A DNA stretch of 64,000 bases from Agreia sp. PsM10 (lineage in GTDB: Bacteria > Actinomycetota > Actinomycetes > Actinomycetales > Microbacteriaceae), in contig NZ_JARUXC010000008.1 of the NCBI RefSeq assembly GCF_030433855.1, forward strand, positions 62,001 to 126,000, in the 5' to 3' direction. The translations under genes and the position numbers were made by a program. The stretch's first letter is position 1. Every line of letters starts with the position of its first letter. Below, piece by piece: positions 9,204 through 17,353 of this stretch. The notes beneath the pieces were generated by a model. The model worked only from the letters and a program-made list of their open reading frames with translations. It searched no databases and was not told the origin of the DNA.

Positions 9204-10655
9204 CTACTCGTCGGCGAGCAGTGTCGCCGCGTCGGTCACGTTTCCGAAGACGAGGGCCGTGTCGGTGACGTCGGCCGGGTCGAGCGACGAGGCCTGCAGG
9301 GTGATCACGAAGCGCTCGCCGTCGGCGCGTTCCAGCAGCCAGCTGCCGGCCAGCACGCCGGGAGCGCTACCGCCCTTGAACGCCACGTAGGGGAAGACCT
9401 TCTCATCGAACTGCAGCCCCGGGTTCGCAGACAGGATGCCGCGCACCGGCTCGCCGGCGGGCGTCGCGGCCTTCTGCTGCAGGGCCAGGTGCGCCGACAC
9501 GAGGTCGGCCGGATTCGCGAACCAGTCGATGCCGTTCTGCCACGCCGTCTTCGACAGGTCGAGCGATGCCGCGTCGAGAACTCCGCCGGGCATCCCCGCG
9601 AGAACGGCGCGGCGCTCGTCGACCGAGCTGTCGGCCCATGCCGACTGGGCGTCTGCGAAGTCGGCGCTCCAGCCGAGCTGGAAGAACTCCCTGGTCTTCG
9701 GGAAGGGGGTGTTCAGCGACGGGTCGTGGTGGCCCATGATCGCCAGCTGCGCCTCGACGGCCTCGCGCCCGACCCTGTCGATGAGCAGGTCGGTGGCGGT
9801 GTTGTCGCTGATCTGGATCATCTTCGTCGCCGCATCCCGGACCGTCACCTGGGTGCCGCTCGGCAGGTCCTGGAGCTCGCCCGACGGAAGGCTGCGGGTG
9901 TCGTCGGAGATGGTCAGGGTGTCGTCCCACGAGAGGGTGCCCGCGGCCACGGCGTCGGCCACGGCCCCGAGGACGTAGAGCTTGAACACCGAACCGAGCG
10001 GCTTGGTCGCGTCGCCCGTGATGTCGACGATGCGCTCGCCCGAGCCGCTGGCATCCGCGGCGCCTGCGGCATCGGCGTTGACGTCACCCTCGACGCGCGT
10101 GACGGTCATGCTCGTGTCGGCGTCGAGCGCACCCACGTTCTTCTCGAGCTCCTGCCACGAGGCAGCCGGGGTGCGGTCGGCGGGAGGCTGCTGGAAAAGG
10201 AGCCCGTTGATGAGCTGCTGCTCGTCGATGGAGATCTGCATCTGCAGCTCGGCGGAGGAGCTGTGCAGCAGTACGACGAGGCCGCTCGACTCCTCGCTCA
10301 CCTCGGCGGCGATCCACGGCTTCGCATCGGCCATCTGGGCGAACACCGCGACCAGCTGGCCGGCGGGCACCTGCTCGAGCATCTCCGCCCCGACGTTCGC
10401 CTCGACGTCGGCCTCGGTCGTCTCGGAGTCGGAGTTGACGGCGTCGAGCACCCACTGCGCCTTCTCGCCGACGGGGGTGTCGGGCAGCGCGACCGCTGTA
10501 GGCGGGGCGGATGCCTCGGGGCTGCCGGTCGAGCAGGCCGACACGGCGAGGGTGAGGGCGGCGGCGAGTGCGGCGAAGACCGAGCGGCGCCGGAGGCGGC
10601 GGGAGCGCTCCGCGGCCGGTGTTCTGAGCGGGGCGGGAGCGCGGTTCGTCGTCAT
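9204..10655 (-). CDS. Secreted lipoprotein with class A beta-lactamase/serine hydrolase fold
   Basis: A 483-residue exported protein. It has an Arg-rich N-terminus, a hydrophobic segment and a lipobox LAVSAC (Cys near residue 41), so it is probably a lipoprotein. Residues 60-190 form an N-terminal domain like the one that often precedes such hydrolases. The catalytic part shows SVFK (SxxK nucleophile in LGSVFKLYVL), ISDNTATD (SDN loop) and KGGS (KTG-like box), the three beta-lactamase/penicillin-binding motifs in order. A Glu166-type residue is not obvious, so it may act on cell wall or esters, not as an antibiotic resistance enzyme. It stands alone between palindromic repeats and a small hypothetical gene. 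Confidence 0.85.
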   Translation of the reverse strand: MTTNRAPAPLRTPAAERSRRLRRRSVFAALAAALTLAVSACSTGSPEASAPPTAVALPDTPVGEKAQWVLDAVNSDSETTEADVEANVGAEMLEQVPAGQLVAVFAQMADAKPWIAAEVSEESSGLVVLLHSSSAELQMQISIDEQQLINGLLFQQPPADRTPAASWQELEKNVGALDADTSMTVTRVEGDVNADAAGAADASGSGERIVDITGDATKPLGSVFKLYVLGAVADAVAAGTLSWDDTLTISDDTRSLPSGELQDLPSGTQVTVRDAATKMIQISDNTATDLLIDRVGREAVEAQLAIMGHHDPSLNTPFPKTREFFQLGWSADFADAQSAWADSSVDERRAVLAGMPGGVLDAASLDLSKTAWQNGIDWFANPADLVSAHLALQQKAATPAGEPVRGILSANPGLQFDEKVFPYVAFKGGSAPGVLAGSWLLERADGERFVITLQASSLDPADVTDTALVFGNVTDAATLLADE

Positions 10656-10733
10656 GCCCCCAGTCTTGCCAGCGCCCGGGCGCGGGACATCCCCCGAGAG
10701 AACGAGCTTCGTGCGGGGCCTCCGCCGAGAGGA

Positions 10734-11102
10734 CTACCTGAGTTCGTCGAAGTACGAGATGTTCGCGTCGTTGCGCGCGCGGGCGGCCGCGGCGCGCTCC
10801 TCGCGCATGCGCTCCTGCTTCTCCTGCCGACGCGCCAGCTCCTCCTGGTCGACCTCGACGCGGCGCACGGTGACGCCGCCCTTGGTCGGCGGGCTGGTGC
10901 GCTTGGCCGCGGTGCTGGTGCGCGGCGTGCCGGATGCCGGCGCCTTGCGCGGTGCCGCAGCCGGTCGGCCGGCGCCGGGGCTGGTGCCTGATCCGGCGCA
11001 GCGGAAGCCGGTCTTGTCTTCGTGCTGTACAAGGGTCTGCGAGACGATGCCCACGGCGACGGTGCGCGAGCAGACAGGGCATTTGGATCCAGCGTTGGCC
11101 AT
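10734..11102 (-). CDS. Hypothetical protein with N-terminal Cys pair
   Basis: A 122-residue protein. The N-terminus KCPVCSRTVAVGI has a CxxC pair, and a further Cys lies in TGFRCAGSG, which could form a small metal site. The middle is Pro/Ala/Thr-rich and probably disordered. The C-terminus (about residues 80-115) is a charged Arg/Glu helix (EELARRQEKQERMREERAAA) ending in ISYFDELR. The ATG at 11102 is chosen because GAGGAG lies about 11 bases upstream. No family recognised; possibly nucleic-acid or protein binding (inference). Confidence 0.7.
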   Translation of the reverse strand: MANAGSKCPVCSRTVAVGIVSQTLVQHEDKTGFRCAGSGTSPGAGRPAAAPRKAPASGTPRTSTAAKRTSPPTKGGVTVRRVEVDQEELARRQEKQERMREERAAAARARNDANISYFDELR

Positions 11103-11236
11103 GGGGTGTGTGGTCTCCTCGATTTTCAACCCATCGTGTGGGTTCGACCTTCTATTTTCGCACGGAACGACATCAAAGCTACGCCTCTGAAGCAACCCCC
11201 GCCACGGCTTCGTCGACCCGGCCGTAGGCTGATGCG

Positions 11237-11542
11237 ATGACGCACGACGAGACTTCGCACGAGACCTCACGACCGAGCGGTTCCTCGGACCGGACGAGCG
11301 ACGAGACGCGTGACCGGCAGGCCGCGGCCGACTGGATCGCCGAGCGCGCCGAGGGCGAGAACACCACGAGCGACATCGACGGAACGGTCACGGTCGACGA
11401 GGCCGAGACCCCGCCCGATCCGGATGCCTACGGCCACTCCGAGAGCGACACGCTCGCCGTCGAAGACCACGAGCCGGCATCGCGCGAGTACCCGCGTCCC
11501 GACCACCATGGCGGCATCACCCAGGCCGACCGCCGGGGCTGA
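11237..11542 (+). CDS. Small acidic hypothetical protein
   Basis: A 101-residue, very acidic and probably disordered protein, rich in Asp, Glu, Thr, Ser and His, with no hydrophobic segment and no Cys. Composition is balanced along its length (for example ADWIAERAEGENTTSDIDGT). A TAGGCT box lies 6 bases before the ATG without a ribosome binding site, matching the leaderless pattern seen at other genes here. Function unknown. It is divergent from the Cys-pair protein gene and followed 76 bases later by the acyltransferase gene. Confidence 0.65.
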   Translation: MTHDETSHETSRPSGSSDRTSDETRDRQAAADWIAERAEGENTTSDIDGTVTVDEAETPPDPDAYGHSESDTLAVEDHEPASREYPRPDHHGGITQADRRG

Positions 11543-11618
11543 CCTGCCCATCCGGAGCCGTGTCAATGGCCCGCGGCCACACCGGGTTCTAGCAGGCGGC
11601 CCCAGTACCGTTGTGCGC

Positions 11619-12395
11619 ATGACGCGGCGCTCCAGCGAACCCATCTACTCCACCGCCATCGGCATCGGTCGAACCATGTTCGCCGGGCTGCGCACGAAGC
11701 ACTCGGCAACGGGCCTCGAGAACATCCCCTCCTCCGGCGGCGCCGTCTTCGCCATGACGCACTTCGGATACCTCGAGTTCGCGCTGGTCGAGTGGCAGAC
11801 GTGGCTGCACAACCGCCGCCGCATCCGGTTCATGGCCACCAAGCGGGCGTTCGACAAGCCCGCTGTCGGCTGGATGCTGCGGGGAATGCATCACATCTCC
11901 GTCGACATGAAGGCGGGAGCCGCGGCCTTCGGCAACGCGGTCGCCGCCCTGAAGTCGGGCGAGCTCGTCGGGGTCTTTCCGGAGGCCGGCGTGAGTTCGT
12001 CGTTCACCGTGCGCGAGCTCAAGTCGGGTGCCGCGCGCCTGGCACGCGACGCGGGCGTTCCCATCTTCCCTGTGGCCGTCTGGGGCGGCCAGCGGTTGCT
12101 CACGAAGAACCGCTCGATTCCGCTCAGGCAGCGCCTCGGTGTTCCCGTGCACTTCGCCTTCGGTGAGCCGATCCTCGTTGGCGCGACGGATGACATCACC
12201 CAGGTGACCGAGACGCTGCGCACGACGATGCAGACCATGGTCGACACGCTCCAGAGGAACTATCCCGTCGACGGCACGGGCCAGTGGTGGCAGCCGCGCT
12301 CGCTCGGGGGAACCGCCCCGACCGTGGCCGAGGCCGCCGAGGCAGACGCCGCGCGCGAGCGGCGCCGTGAGGCTGAGCGGGCCGCCAAGGCCTAG
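11619..12395 (+). CDS. PlsC-like lysophospholipid acyltransferase
   Basis: A 258-residue member of the 1-acylglycerol-3-phosphate acyltransferase family, which moves an acyl chain onto lysophosphatidate or a related acceptor at the membrane. Motif I reads THFGYLE, that is H-x4-E instead of the canonical H-x4-D. Motif III is present as FPEAGVS (usual FPEGTRS), and the motif IV region as VPIFPVAVWG. Altered motifs suggest a specialised acceptor or a divergent subfamily. The ATG at 11619 is preceded by TACCGT with a 7-base gap and no ribosome binding site. The C-terminal 20 residues are Arg/Ala/Glu-rich. Confidence 0.85.
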   Translation: MTRRSSEPIYSTAIGIGRTMFAGLRTKHSATGLENIPSSGGAVFAMTHFGYLEFALVEWQTWLHNRRRIRFMATKRAFDKPAVGWMLRGMHHISVDMKAGAAAFGNAVAALKSGELVGVFPEAGVSSSFTVRELKSGAARLARDAGVPIFPVAVWGGQRLLTKNRSIPLRQRLGVPVHFAFGEPILVGATDDITQVTETLRTTMQTMVDTLQRNYPVDGTGQWWQPRSLGGTAPTVAEAAEADAARERRREAERAAKA

Positions 12396-12407
12396 ACGCC
12401 GCGACGT

Positions 12408-12466
12408 ATTCAGGAGGAGCGCGTCGCCGAGGCCACTATCCACGCGGCTCGCGTCTCCTCCTGAAT
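12408..12466. terminator. Bidirectional stem-loop at convergent genes
   Basis: ATTCAGGAGGAGCGCG (12408-12423) faces CGCGTCTCCTCCTGAAT (12450-12466). Apart from one bulged base the arms match, giving a stem of about 16 pairs with a 26-base loop. It lies exactly between the convergent acyltransferase and aminotransferase genes, as expected for a shared terminator. There is no clear T-run on either side. Confidence 0.6.
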
Positions 12467-12469
12467 TCG

Positions 12470-13597
12470 TTACACACTGCCGAGCACGCGTGCCGCGGTT
12501 CGCACCGCGTCGTCGGTGGTCGTCGCATGAACGGCGAAGCGGATGCGATCGGTCCCGTGCAGCGTGGCCGTCACGCCCGCGTCGGTGAGGGCCGCGTGCG
12601 CCCGCGCGGCGGTGCCGTCGGCGAAGCCCGCCACCACGATGCCGGCGCGCAGGGCGTGCTCGCGCGGCGACAGAACCGGAACGCCCGCAGCGTCGAGCGC
12701 CTCGATCAGCACGTCGGCCGTGCCGGCGATGAGCTGCTCGACGCGGGCGATGCCGATCGATGACACCAGTTCGAGCGCGCTGGCCAGCGATCCCATGGCC
12801 ATCGGCGACAGGTTGGTGATCGAGTGGCGCCGGGCATCCGGCAGGATCGTATGCTCGACCCCGTCGTAGAGTCCGGTGTTCTCGGCGCCGGTCCAGCTGC
12901 CGAGAACCGGGCGGATCGCATCCAGACCCCGCTCGCTGAACGCGACGAACCCGCCGCCCCAGCCTGCCCGCAGCCACTTCTGCCCGCCCACGGCGACGGC
13001 GTCGGCGATCGTCCAGTCGGCGTCGATCACGCCGAAGCCCTGAATGCCGTCGACGATCAGCAGGCGGTCGCCGATGGCCTCGCGGATGCCGGCCAGGTCG
13101 GCGCGGAACCCGGTGCGGAAGTCGACGGCGCTGACGGCGACCGCGGTGATGGACGGGGTGAGGGCGTCGCGGACCAGCTCGGGGGTCACACGGGTGGGCG
13201 CGGATGGGCCTCCGCCCGGCAGTGTGCGCATGGTGAGCAGCCCCGCTCCCTCGGCCCGGCGCCAGGCGTAGACATTGGCGGGGAACTCGTCGGGGCTCAC
13301 GAGAACCTCGCCGCTCACGCCGAAGGCGATCTGCATGAGTCCGAGCGAGGTGCTCGTGGTCAGCGCGACCCGCTCGGAGGGCGTGCCCGTGAGCGCAGAG
13401 ATCGCCGCCCGCGCCCGCGCATCCTCGGAGTGCAGCGTCGCGGAGGCGCTCACGCCCCCGGCCATGGCGAGGTTCTGCAGGCGTTCCGTGGTCGCGGCGA
13501 CCTGGTGCGAGGGCGGCCCGTAGCTGGCGTGGTTGAGGTAGAGCTCCTCCTCGGCGAAGCTCTCGAGATACTCGATCTCGTTCAGCGCCGCGCTCAT
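12470..13597 (-). CDS. Class V aminotransferase-family PLP enzyme
   Basis: A 375-residue PLP-dependent enzyme of the class V aminotransferase/cysteine desulfurase fold. The N-terminal LNHASYGPPS, the conserved Asp in VDGIQGFGVID and the PLP-binding Lys in VGGQKWLRAGWGGGF are visible. The set is closest to kynureninase/isopenicillin-N-epimerase-like members, and the substrate is unknown. Its ATG overlaps the stop of the upstream methyltransferase gene by four bases (ATGA), so the two are translationally coupled and may act on related substrates. Confidence 0.85.
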   Translation of the reverse strand: MSAALNEIEYLESFAEEELYLNHASYGPPSHQVAATTERLQNLAMAGGVSASATLHSEDARARAAISALTGTPSERVALTTSTSLGLMQIAFGVSGEVLVSPDEFPANVYAWRRAEGAGLLTMRTLPGGGPSAPTRVTPELVRDALTPSITAVAVSAVDFRTGFRADLAGIREAIGDRLLIVDGIQGFGVIDADWTIADAVAVGGQKWLRAGWGGGFVAFSERGLDAIRPVLGSWTGAENTGLYDGVEHTILPDARRHSITNLSPMAMGSLASALELVSSIGIARVEQLIAGTADVLIEALDAAGVPVLSPREHALRAGIVVAGFADGTAARAHAALTDAGVTATLHGTDRIRFAVHATTTDDAVRTAARVLGSV

Positions 13598-14349
13598 GCT
13601 GCGACCCGCGCGATCGTGACCCGGGTCACGTAGGGCATCGGGTAGCTCGCGCGGCCGGCGAGATCCGGATGCTCGTCGAGCAGCTCTCCGAGGCGCGCGA
13701 GCATCCGGTCGCGCTCGGCCTCGGCCATCGTGATCACGTAGCTGCGCGAGGCGACCATGGCGAAGAACTGCTCCCGGGTCATCTCGTTCACCCAGCGGAA
13801 CTCGCGGTAGGCCTGTCGCTCCAGCGGCGCACCGACAGGCGGGGTCACGCTGTCGTACTTCTCGGCCTCGGACGCCCCCATCACCTCGCCGAGTCGGGCG
13901 ACCCAGTCGACGTCGGCGTCGCGGATGTTCCACACGAGAGCGAGGGCCCCTCCCGGCTCGAGCACGCGAGCGACCTCGCGCGACGTGACGTCGACGTCGA
14001 CCCAGTGCCACGCCTGGGCCACGGTGATGAGCGCGGCGCTCGCGTCGTCGAGCGGAATGTGCTCGCCGCTGCCCTCGAGCGCGGTGACCGTCGGCAGGTT
14101 CGCCGTGAGCCGCTCGCGCATCGCGGCGTCGGGCTCGACCGCCACCACCCGCAGGCCGCGGCCGACGAGACCCGCCGTGAACTTGCCGGTTCCCGCGCCC
14201 AGGTCGACCACCGCAGAGCCGGCCGGATGCTCCGGCGCGGCCTGCTCGAGGATCCACTCGAGGGCCTCGGCCGGGTAGCTCGGGCGGCCCCGGTCGTAGT
14301 CGCCGACATTGCGGCCGAAGGACAGGGCGTGGTCGGTGGAGCGGGGCAT
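13594..14349 (-). CDS. Class I SAM-dependent methyltransferase
   Basis: A 251-residue protein. The start FGRNVGDYDRGRPSYP is typical of the Methyltransf_11 group. SAM-binding motif I is VVDLGAGTGKFTAGL; VVAVEPD follows as motif II, and the post-motif region is LITVAQAWHWVD. The acceptor is unknown. A TAGAAT box stands 7 bases before the ATG (leaderless type), so this is probably the first gene of the two-gene unit with the aminotransferase. It is divergent from a LysR gene 51 bases away, which is a candidate regulator. Confidence 0.88.
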   Translation of the reverse strand: MPRSTDHALSFGRNVGDYDRGRPSYPAEALEWILEQAAPEHPAGSAVVDLGAGTGKFTAGLVGRGLRVVAVEPDAAMRERLTANLPTVTALEGSGEHIPLDDASAALITVAQAWHWVDVDVTSREVARVLEPGGALALVWNIRDADVDWVARLGEVMGASEAEKYDSVTPPVGAPLERQAYREFRWVNEMTREQFFAMVASRSYVITMAEAERDRMLARLGELLDEHPDLAGRASYPMPYVTRVTIARVAA

Positions 14350-14400
14350 GCTGTCGATTCTAGGTTCGACCCCCGGGCCGAGCAGTACTCTTTAAGTCTC

Positions 14401-15288
14401 ATGGAACTCCGCCAACTCGAGCATTTCGTCGCCGTCGCCGAGCACCAGCACTTCACCCGTGCCGCCGAGTCCCTGCAGATCTCGCAGTCGGGGCTGTCGG
14501 CGTCGATCCGGGCGCTGGAGACCGAGCTCGGCACCACCCTGTTCACCCGCAGCACGCGGCGCGTGCAGCTGACTCCCGCGGGAACCGCGATGCTCGAGGA
14601 ATCCCAGCGAGCCGTCGCCAGCGCATCCGCCGCCCGTGACGCCGTGCTCGCCGTGCGGGGCGTTCTGCGCGGGGCCCTGCGCATCGGAACGGAGCAGTGC
14701 CTCGGGGGCGTGCATCTGCCGCGGGAGCTCGCCGACTTCCGGCGCTCGCACCCGGCGGTGTCGGTGCGGCTCGGATTCGCCGGATCGACGCAGCTGATCG
14801 ACCAGGTCGCCGGCGGGCTCCTCGATCTCGCGCTGGTGGCCGACTGCGGCGCCGTTCCGGCGACGGTCGAGCTGCTGCCGATCGCCTCGGAGGGCTTCGT
14901 GGTGCTGTGCCATCCGGATCACCCGCTCGCCGGGCGCGGCCGGGTCGAGATCGGCGACCTCGCCGACGAGACGTTCGTCGGATTCGCAGACGGGTGGGCG
15001 GCTCGGGTGCTGGCCGACCGCGCGTTCGCCGACGAGGGGCTGACGCACTCGGTCGAGCTCGAGGTGGGAGATGTGGGATCGCTGCTCGACCTGGTGGGCT
15101 ACGGGCTCGGCGTCGCCGTGGTTCCCGCCCACTTCGCGTTCAAGCGACCCGAGCTGCTGAGCGCCGTTCCCGTGACGCACGAGGCGCTGGTCTGGACGAC
15201 CGCGATCGCTGTTCCGCGCCAGGCAGCGCCGGCCGCCGCCGCCCTCGTGGGGCGCCTGCGGCAGCCGGCGCTGAAGCCCGCGGCGTAG
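14401..15288 (+). CDS. LysR-family transcriptional regulator
   Basis: A 295-residue LysR-type regulator. The N-terminal winged helix is MELRQLEHFVAVAEHQHFTR through SQSGLSASIRALETELGTTLF (residues 1-60), followed by a linker helix and a substrate-binding domain (from about residue 90). TACTCT lies 9 bases before the ATG and there is no ribosome binding site. It is divergent from the methyltransferase/aminotransferase pair, the classical position for a LysR regulator of its neighbours, so regulation of that pair is a reasonable inference. Confidence 0.92.
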   Translation: MELRQLEHFVAVAEHQHFTRAAESLQISQSGLSASIRALETELGTTLFTRSTRRVQLTPAGTAMLEESQRAVASASAARDAVLAVRGVLRGALRIGTEQCLGGVHLPRELADFRRSHPAVSVRLGFAGSTQLIDQVAGGLLDLALVADCGAVPATVELLPIASEGFVVLCHPDHPLAGRGRVEIGDLADETFVGFADGWAARVLADRAFADEGLTHSVELEVGDVGSLLDLVGYGLGVAVVPAHFAFKRPELLSAVPVTHEALVWTTAIAVPRQAAPAAAALVGRLRQPALKPAA

Positions 15289-15290
15289 CG

Positions 15291-16151
15291 CTACGCGTCG
15301 AGGGCCGCGAACTCCTCCGCGGTCAGTTCGAAGTCGGCCGCGAGGGCCGAGTTCGTGATCGACTCGGGGTGGGATGCGCCCGGAATCGGGATGACCTGCG
15401 GCGACTTCGCGAGCTCCCAGGCGAGGCAGACGATCTGCGGCGTCACTCCGCGGTCGCGGGCGATGCGGCCGAAGGCCTCGTAGCTCTCGCCCAGCGACGC
15501 GGCATTCGTGATGCCGCCGAGAGGGCTCCAGGGAAGGAACGCGATGCCCAGCTCGTCGGCGAGAACGAGCTCCTTCTCGCTCGACCGGAACTTCGGCGAG
15601 AACTGGTTCTGCACCGACACGAGGCGGCCGCCCAAGATCTCGTTCGCCTGACGGATCTGATCGGGGTCGGCGTTCGAGATGCCGGCCATGCGGATCGTGC
15701 CCGCATCCAGAAGCTCGCGCAGCGCGCCGATCGAGTCGGCATACGGAACAGACGGGTCGGGCCGGTGGTACTGGTAGAGGCCGATCGCGTCGACGCCCAG
15801 GCGCTTGGCCGAGTCCTCGGCGGCCTGCTTGAGGTAGTCCGGATGCCCGTTCTGCGCCCACGGTCCGGACTCGGGCCGCAGGTGGCCGCCCTTGGTCGCG
15901 ACCAGAACGCCGGACGTGTCGCCGCCGTAGCTCTTCAGCGCCTTGGCGATGAGCAGCTCGTTGTGGCCGATCTCGTCTTCGGCGGCCAGGTGATAGGCAT
16001 CGGCCGTGTCGATGAAGGTGACGCCCGCGTCGAGGGCGGCGTGGATGGTGGAGAGGGAGCGCTCCTCGTCGGGGCGTCCTTCGATCGACATGGGCATGCC
16101 GCCCAGTCCGATGGCGCTGATGGAGATGTCGCCGATGGTGCGTTGCTTCAT
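15291..16151 (-). CDS. Aldo/keto reductase
   Basis: A 286-residue NADPH-dependent aldo/keto reductase. The catalytic tetrad is visible: Asp and Tyr in FIDTADAYH, Lys in VLVATKGG, His in GLYQYHRPDPS. Phosphate-binding elements lie near the C-terminus (VIPIPGASHPESI). The start at 16151 has a good site (AAAGGAAC) and gives the usual N-terminus. It ends two bases after the convergent LysR gene. The substrate is unknown. A second aldo/keto reductase gene lies upstream on the same strand, separated by a dispersed repeat. Confidence 0.92.
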   Translation of the reverse strand: MKQRTIGDISISAIGLGGMPMSIEGRPDEERSLSTIHAALDAGVTFIDTADAYHLAAEDEIGHNELLIAKALKSYGGDTSGVLVATKGGHLRPESGPWAQNGHPDYLKQAAEDSAKRLGVDAIGLYQYHRPDPSVPYADSIGALRELLDAGTIRMAGISNADPDQIRQANEILGGRLVSVQNQFSPKFRSSEKELVLADELGIAFLPWSPLGGITNAASLGESYEAFGRIARDRGVTPQIVCLAWELAKSPQVIPIPGASHPESITNSALAADFELTAEEFAALDA

Positions 16152-16196
16152 GGAGTTCCTTTTCAGATGGTGAGAGTGCGCGGGTTGAGCATGCTG

Positions 16197-16220
16197 CCCT
16201 TCGACAGGCTCAGGGAGCGG
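16197..16220. repeat. Dispersed CCCTTCGACAGGCTCAGGGA repeat
   Basis: A copy of the dispersed intergenic repeat, in the opposite orientation to the copy at 9179. It lies between two same-strand aldo/keto reductase genes, directly after the stop of the upstream one, and could affect read-through between them. Confidence 0.8.
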
Positions 16221-16224
16221 CGCG

Positions 16225-17193
16225 CTACCAGGCGTAGTCCTCGGGGGAGGTCTTGTGACCGGGGAAGATCTCGTCGAGCCGGCCCAGGGCATCCTCGTCG
16301 AGGGTGATGTCGACCGACGCGATGGCCGTGTCGAGCTGGTTCATGGTGCGCGGTCCGGTGATCGGAGCCGTCACCGCGGGCTGGTGAAGCAGCCAGGCGA
16401 GGGCCAGCTCGGCGGGCGAGTGGCCGAGGTCTGCGGCGAACGCCTCGTACTTCTCGAGCTGCGGGCGCAGCCTCTCGAGTTCGTCGTCGGAACGCGAACG
16501 GCGGCGCGATCCGTCGGCCTCCTTGTCGAGCACGCCGGCGAGCAGTCCGCCCTGCAGCGGCGACCAGGGGATCACGCCGAGTCCGTAGGCCTGCGCCGCC
16601 GGAAGAACCTCGCGCTCGACGTCGCGCACGATGAGGTTGTAGATCGACTGCTCGCTCACGAGACCGGTGAAGTGGCGCGCCTTGGCCGCCTCCTGGGCCT
16701 GGGCGATGTGCCAGCCGGCGAAGTTGCTGCTGCCGGCGTAGAGGATCTTGCCCTGCTGCACGGCGACCTCGATCGCCTGCCAGATCTCCTCCCACGGCGT
16801 CGCGCGGTCGACGTGGTGGAACTGGTAGAGGTCGATGTAGTCGGTCTGCAGCCGGGTGAGGCTGGCGTCGAGGGCGCGCCGGATGTTGAGCGCCGAGAGC
16901 TTTCCGTCGTTGGGGTAGTCGCTCATGTCGCCGTAGAGCTTCGTGGCCAGCACCGTCTTCTCGCGGCGTCCGCCGCCCTGGGCGAAGAAGCGGCCCACGA
17001 TCTCCTCGGTCGCGCCGCGGCCGAGGTCCTGGCCGTAGACGTTGGCCGTGTCGAAGAAGTTGACGCCCTGCGCGTGCGCGGCATCCATGATCGCGTGCGA
17101 ATCGGGCTCGCTGGTCTGCGGGCCGAAGTTCATCGTGCCGAGCACGACGCGCGAGACGCGCAGGCCCGTTCGTCCGAGGTGTGTGTATTCCAT
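16225..17193 (-). CDS. Aldo/keto reductase (MgrA/Tas-like)
   Basis: A 322-residue aldo/keto reductase. It starts MEYTHLGRTGLRVSRVVLGTMNFG, typical of the Tas/YghZ-like group. The tetrad appears as Asp/Tyr in FFDTANVYG, Lys in VLATKLYG and His in DLYQFHHVDR. C-terminal cofactor contacts are in APITGPRTMNQLD. It differs clearly from the neighbouring downstream reductase, so the pair is not a recent duplication. It is divergent from a third aldo/keto reductase gene. The physiological substrate cannot be read from the sequence. Confidence 0.92.
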   Translation of the reverse strand: MEYTHLGRTGLRVSRVVLGTMNFGPQTSEPDSHAIMDAAHAQGVNFFDTANVYGQDLGRGATEEIVGRFFAQGGGRREKTVLATKLYGDMSDYPNDGKLSALNIRRALDASLTRLQTDYIDLYQFHHVDRATPWEEIWQAIEVAVQQGKILYAGSSNFAGWHIAQAQEAAKARHFTGLVSEQSIYNLIVRDVEREVLPAAQAYGLGVIPWSPLQGGLLAGVLDKEADGSRRRSRSDDELERLRPQLEKYEAFAADLGHSPAELALAWLLHQPAVTAPITGPRTMNQLDTAIASVDITLDEDALGRLDEIFPGHKTSPEDYAW

Positions 17194-17353
17194 GGCTCCA
17201 GCCTGCGCGCCGTGGCCCCGGCCTGTCCAACAGGGAACCCCGATCGTATTGACGCCTCACCCTTCTCAATCGCACAGCCCCTGGGGGGGTGATGCCGTCA
17301 GGGGGGTGAGACAGTGCCTCCCTCGCGAGGAGCGCGCGGCGTAGCGTCGAGCC

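Noticed and set aside
9204-10655. Beta-lactamase resistance gene
   Set aside because: The three motifs are present, but no convincing Glu166-type residue, a long extra N-terminal domain and no resistance context; serine hydrolase is the safer call.
14350-14400. tRNA-like TTCGACCCCC segment between the methyltransferase and LysR genes
   Set aside because: No acceptor stem or anticodon arm can be formed in the 51-base gap; it is the divergent promoter region.
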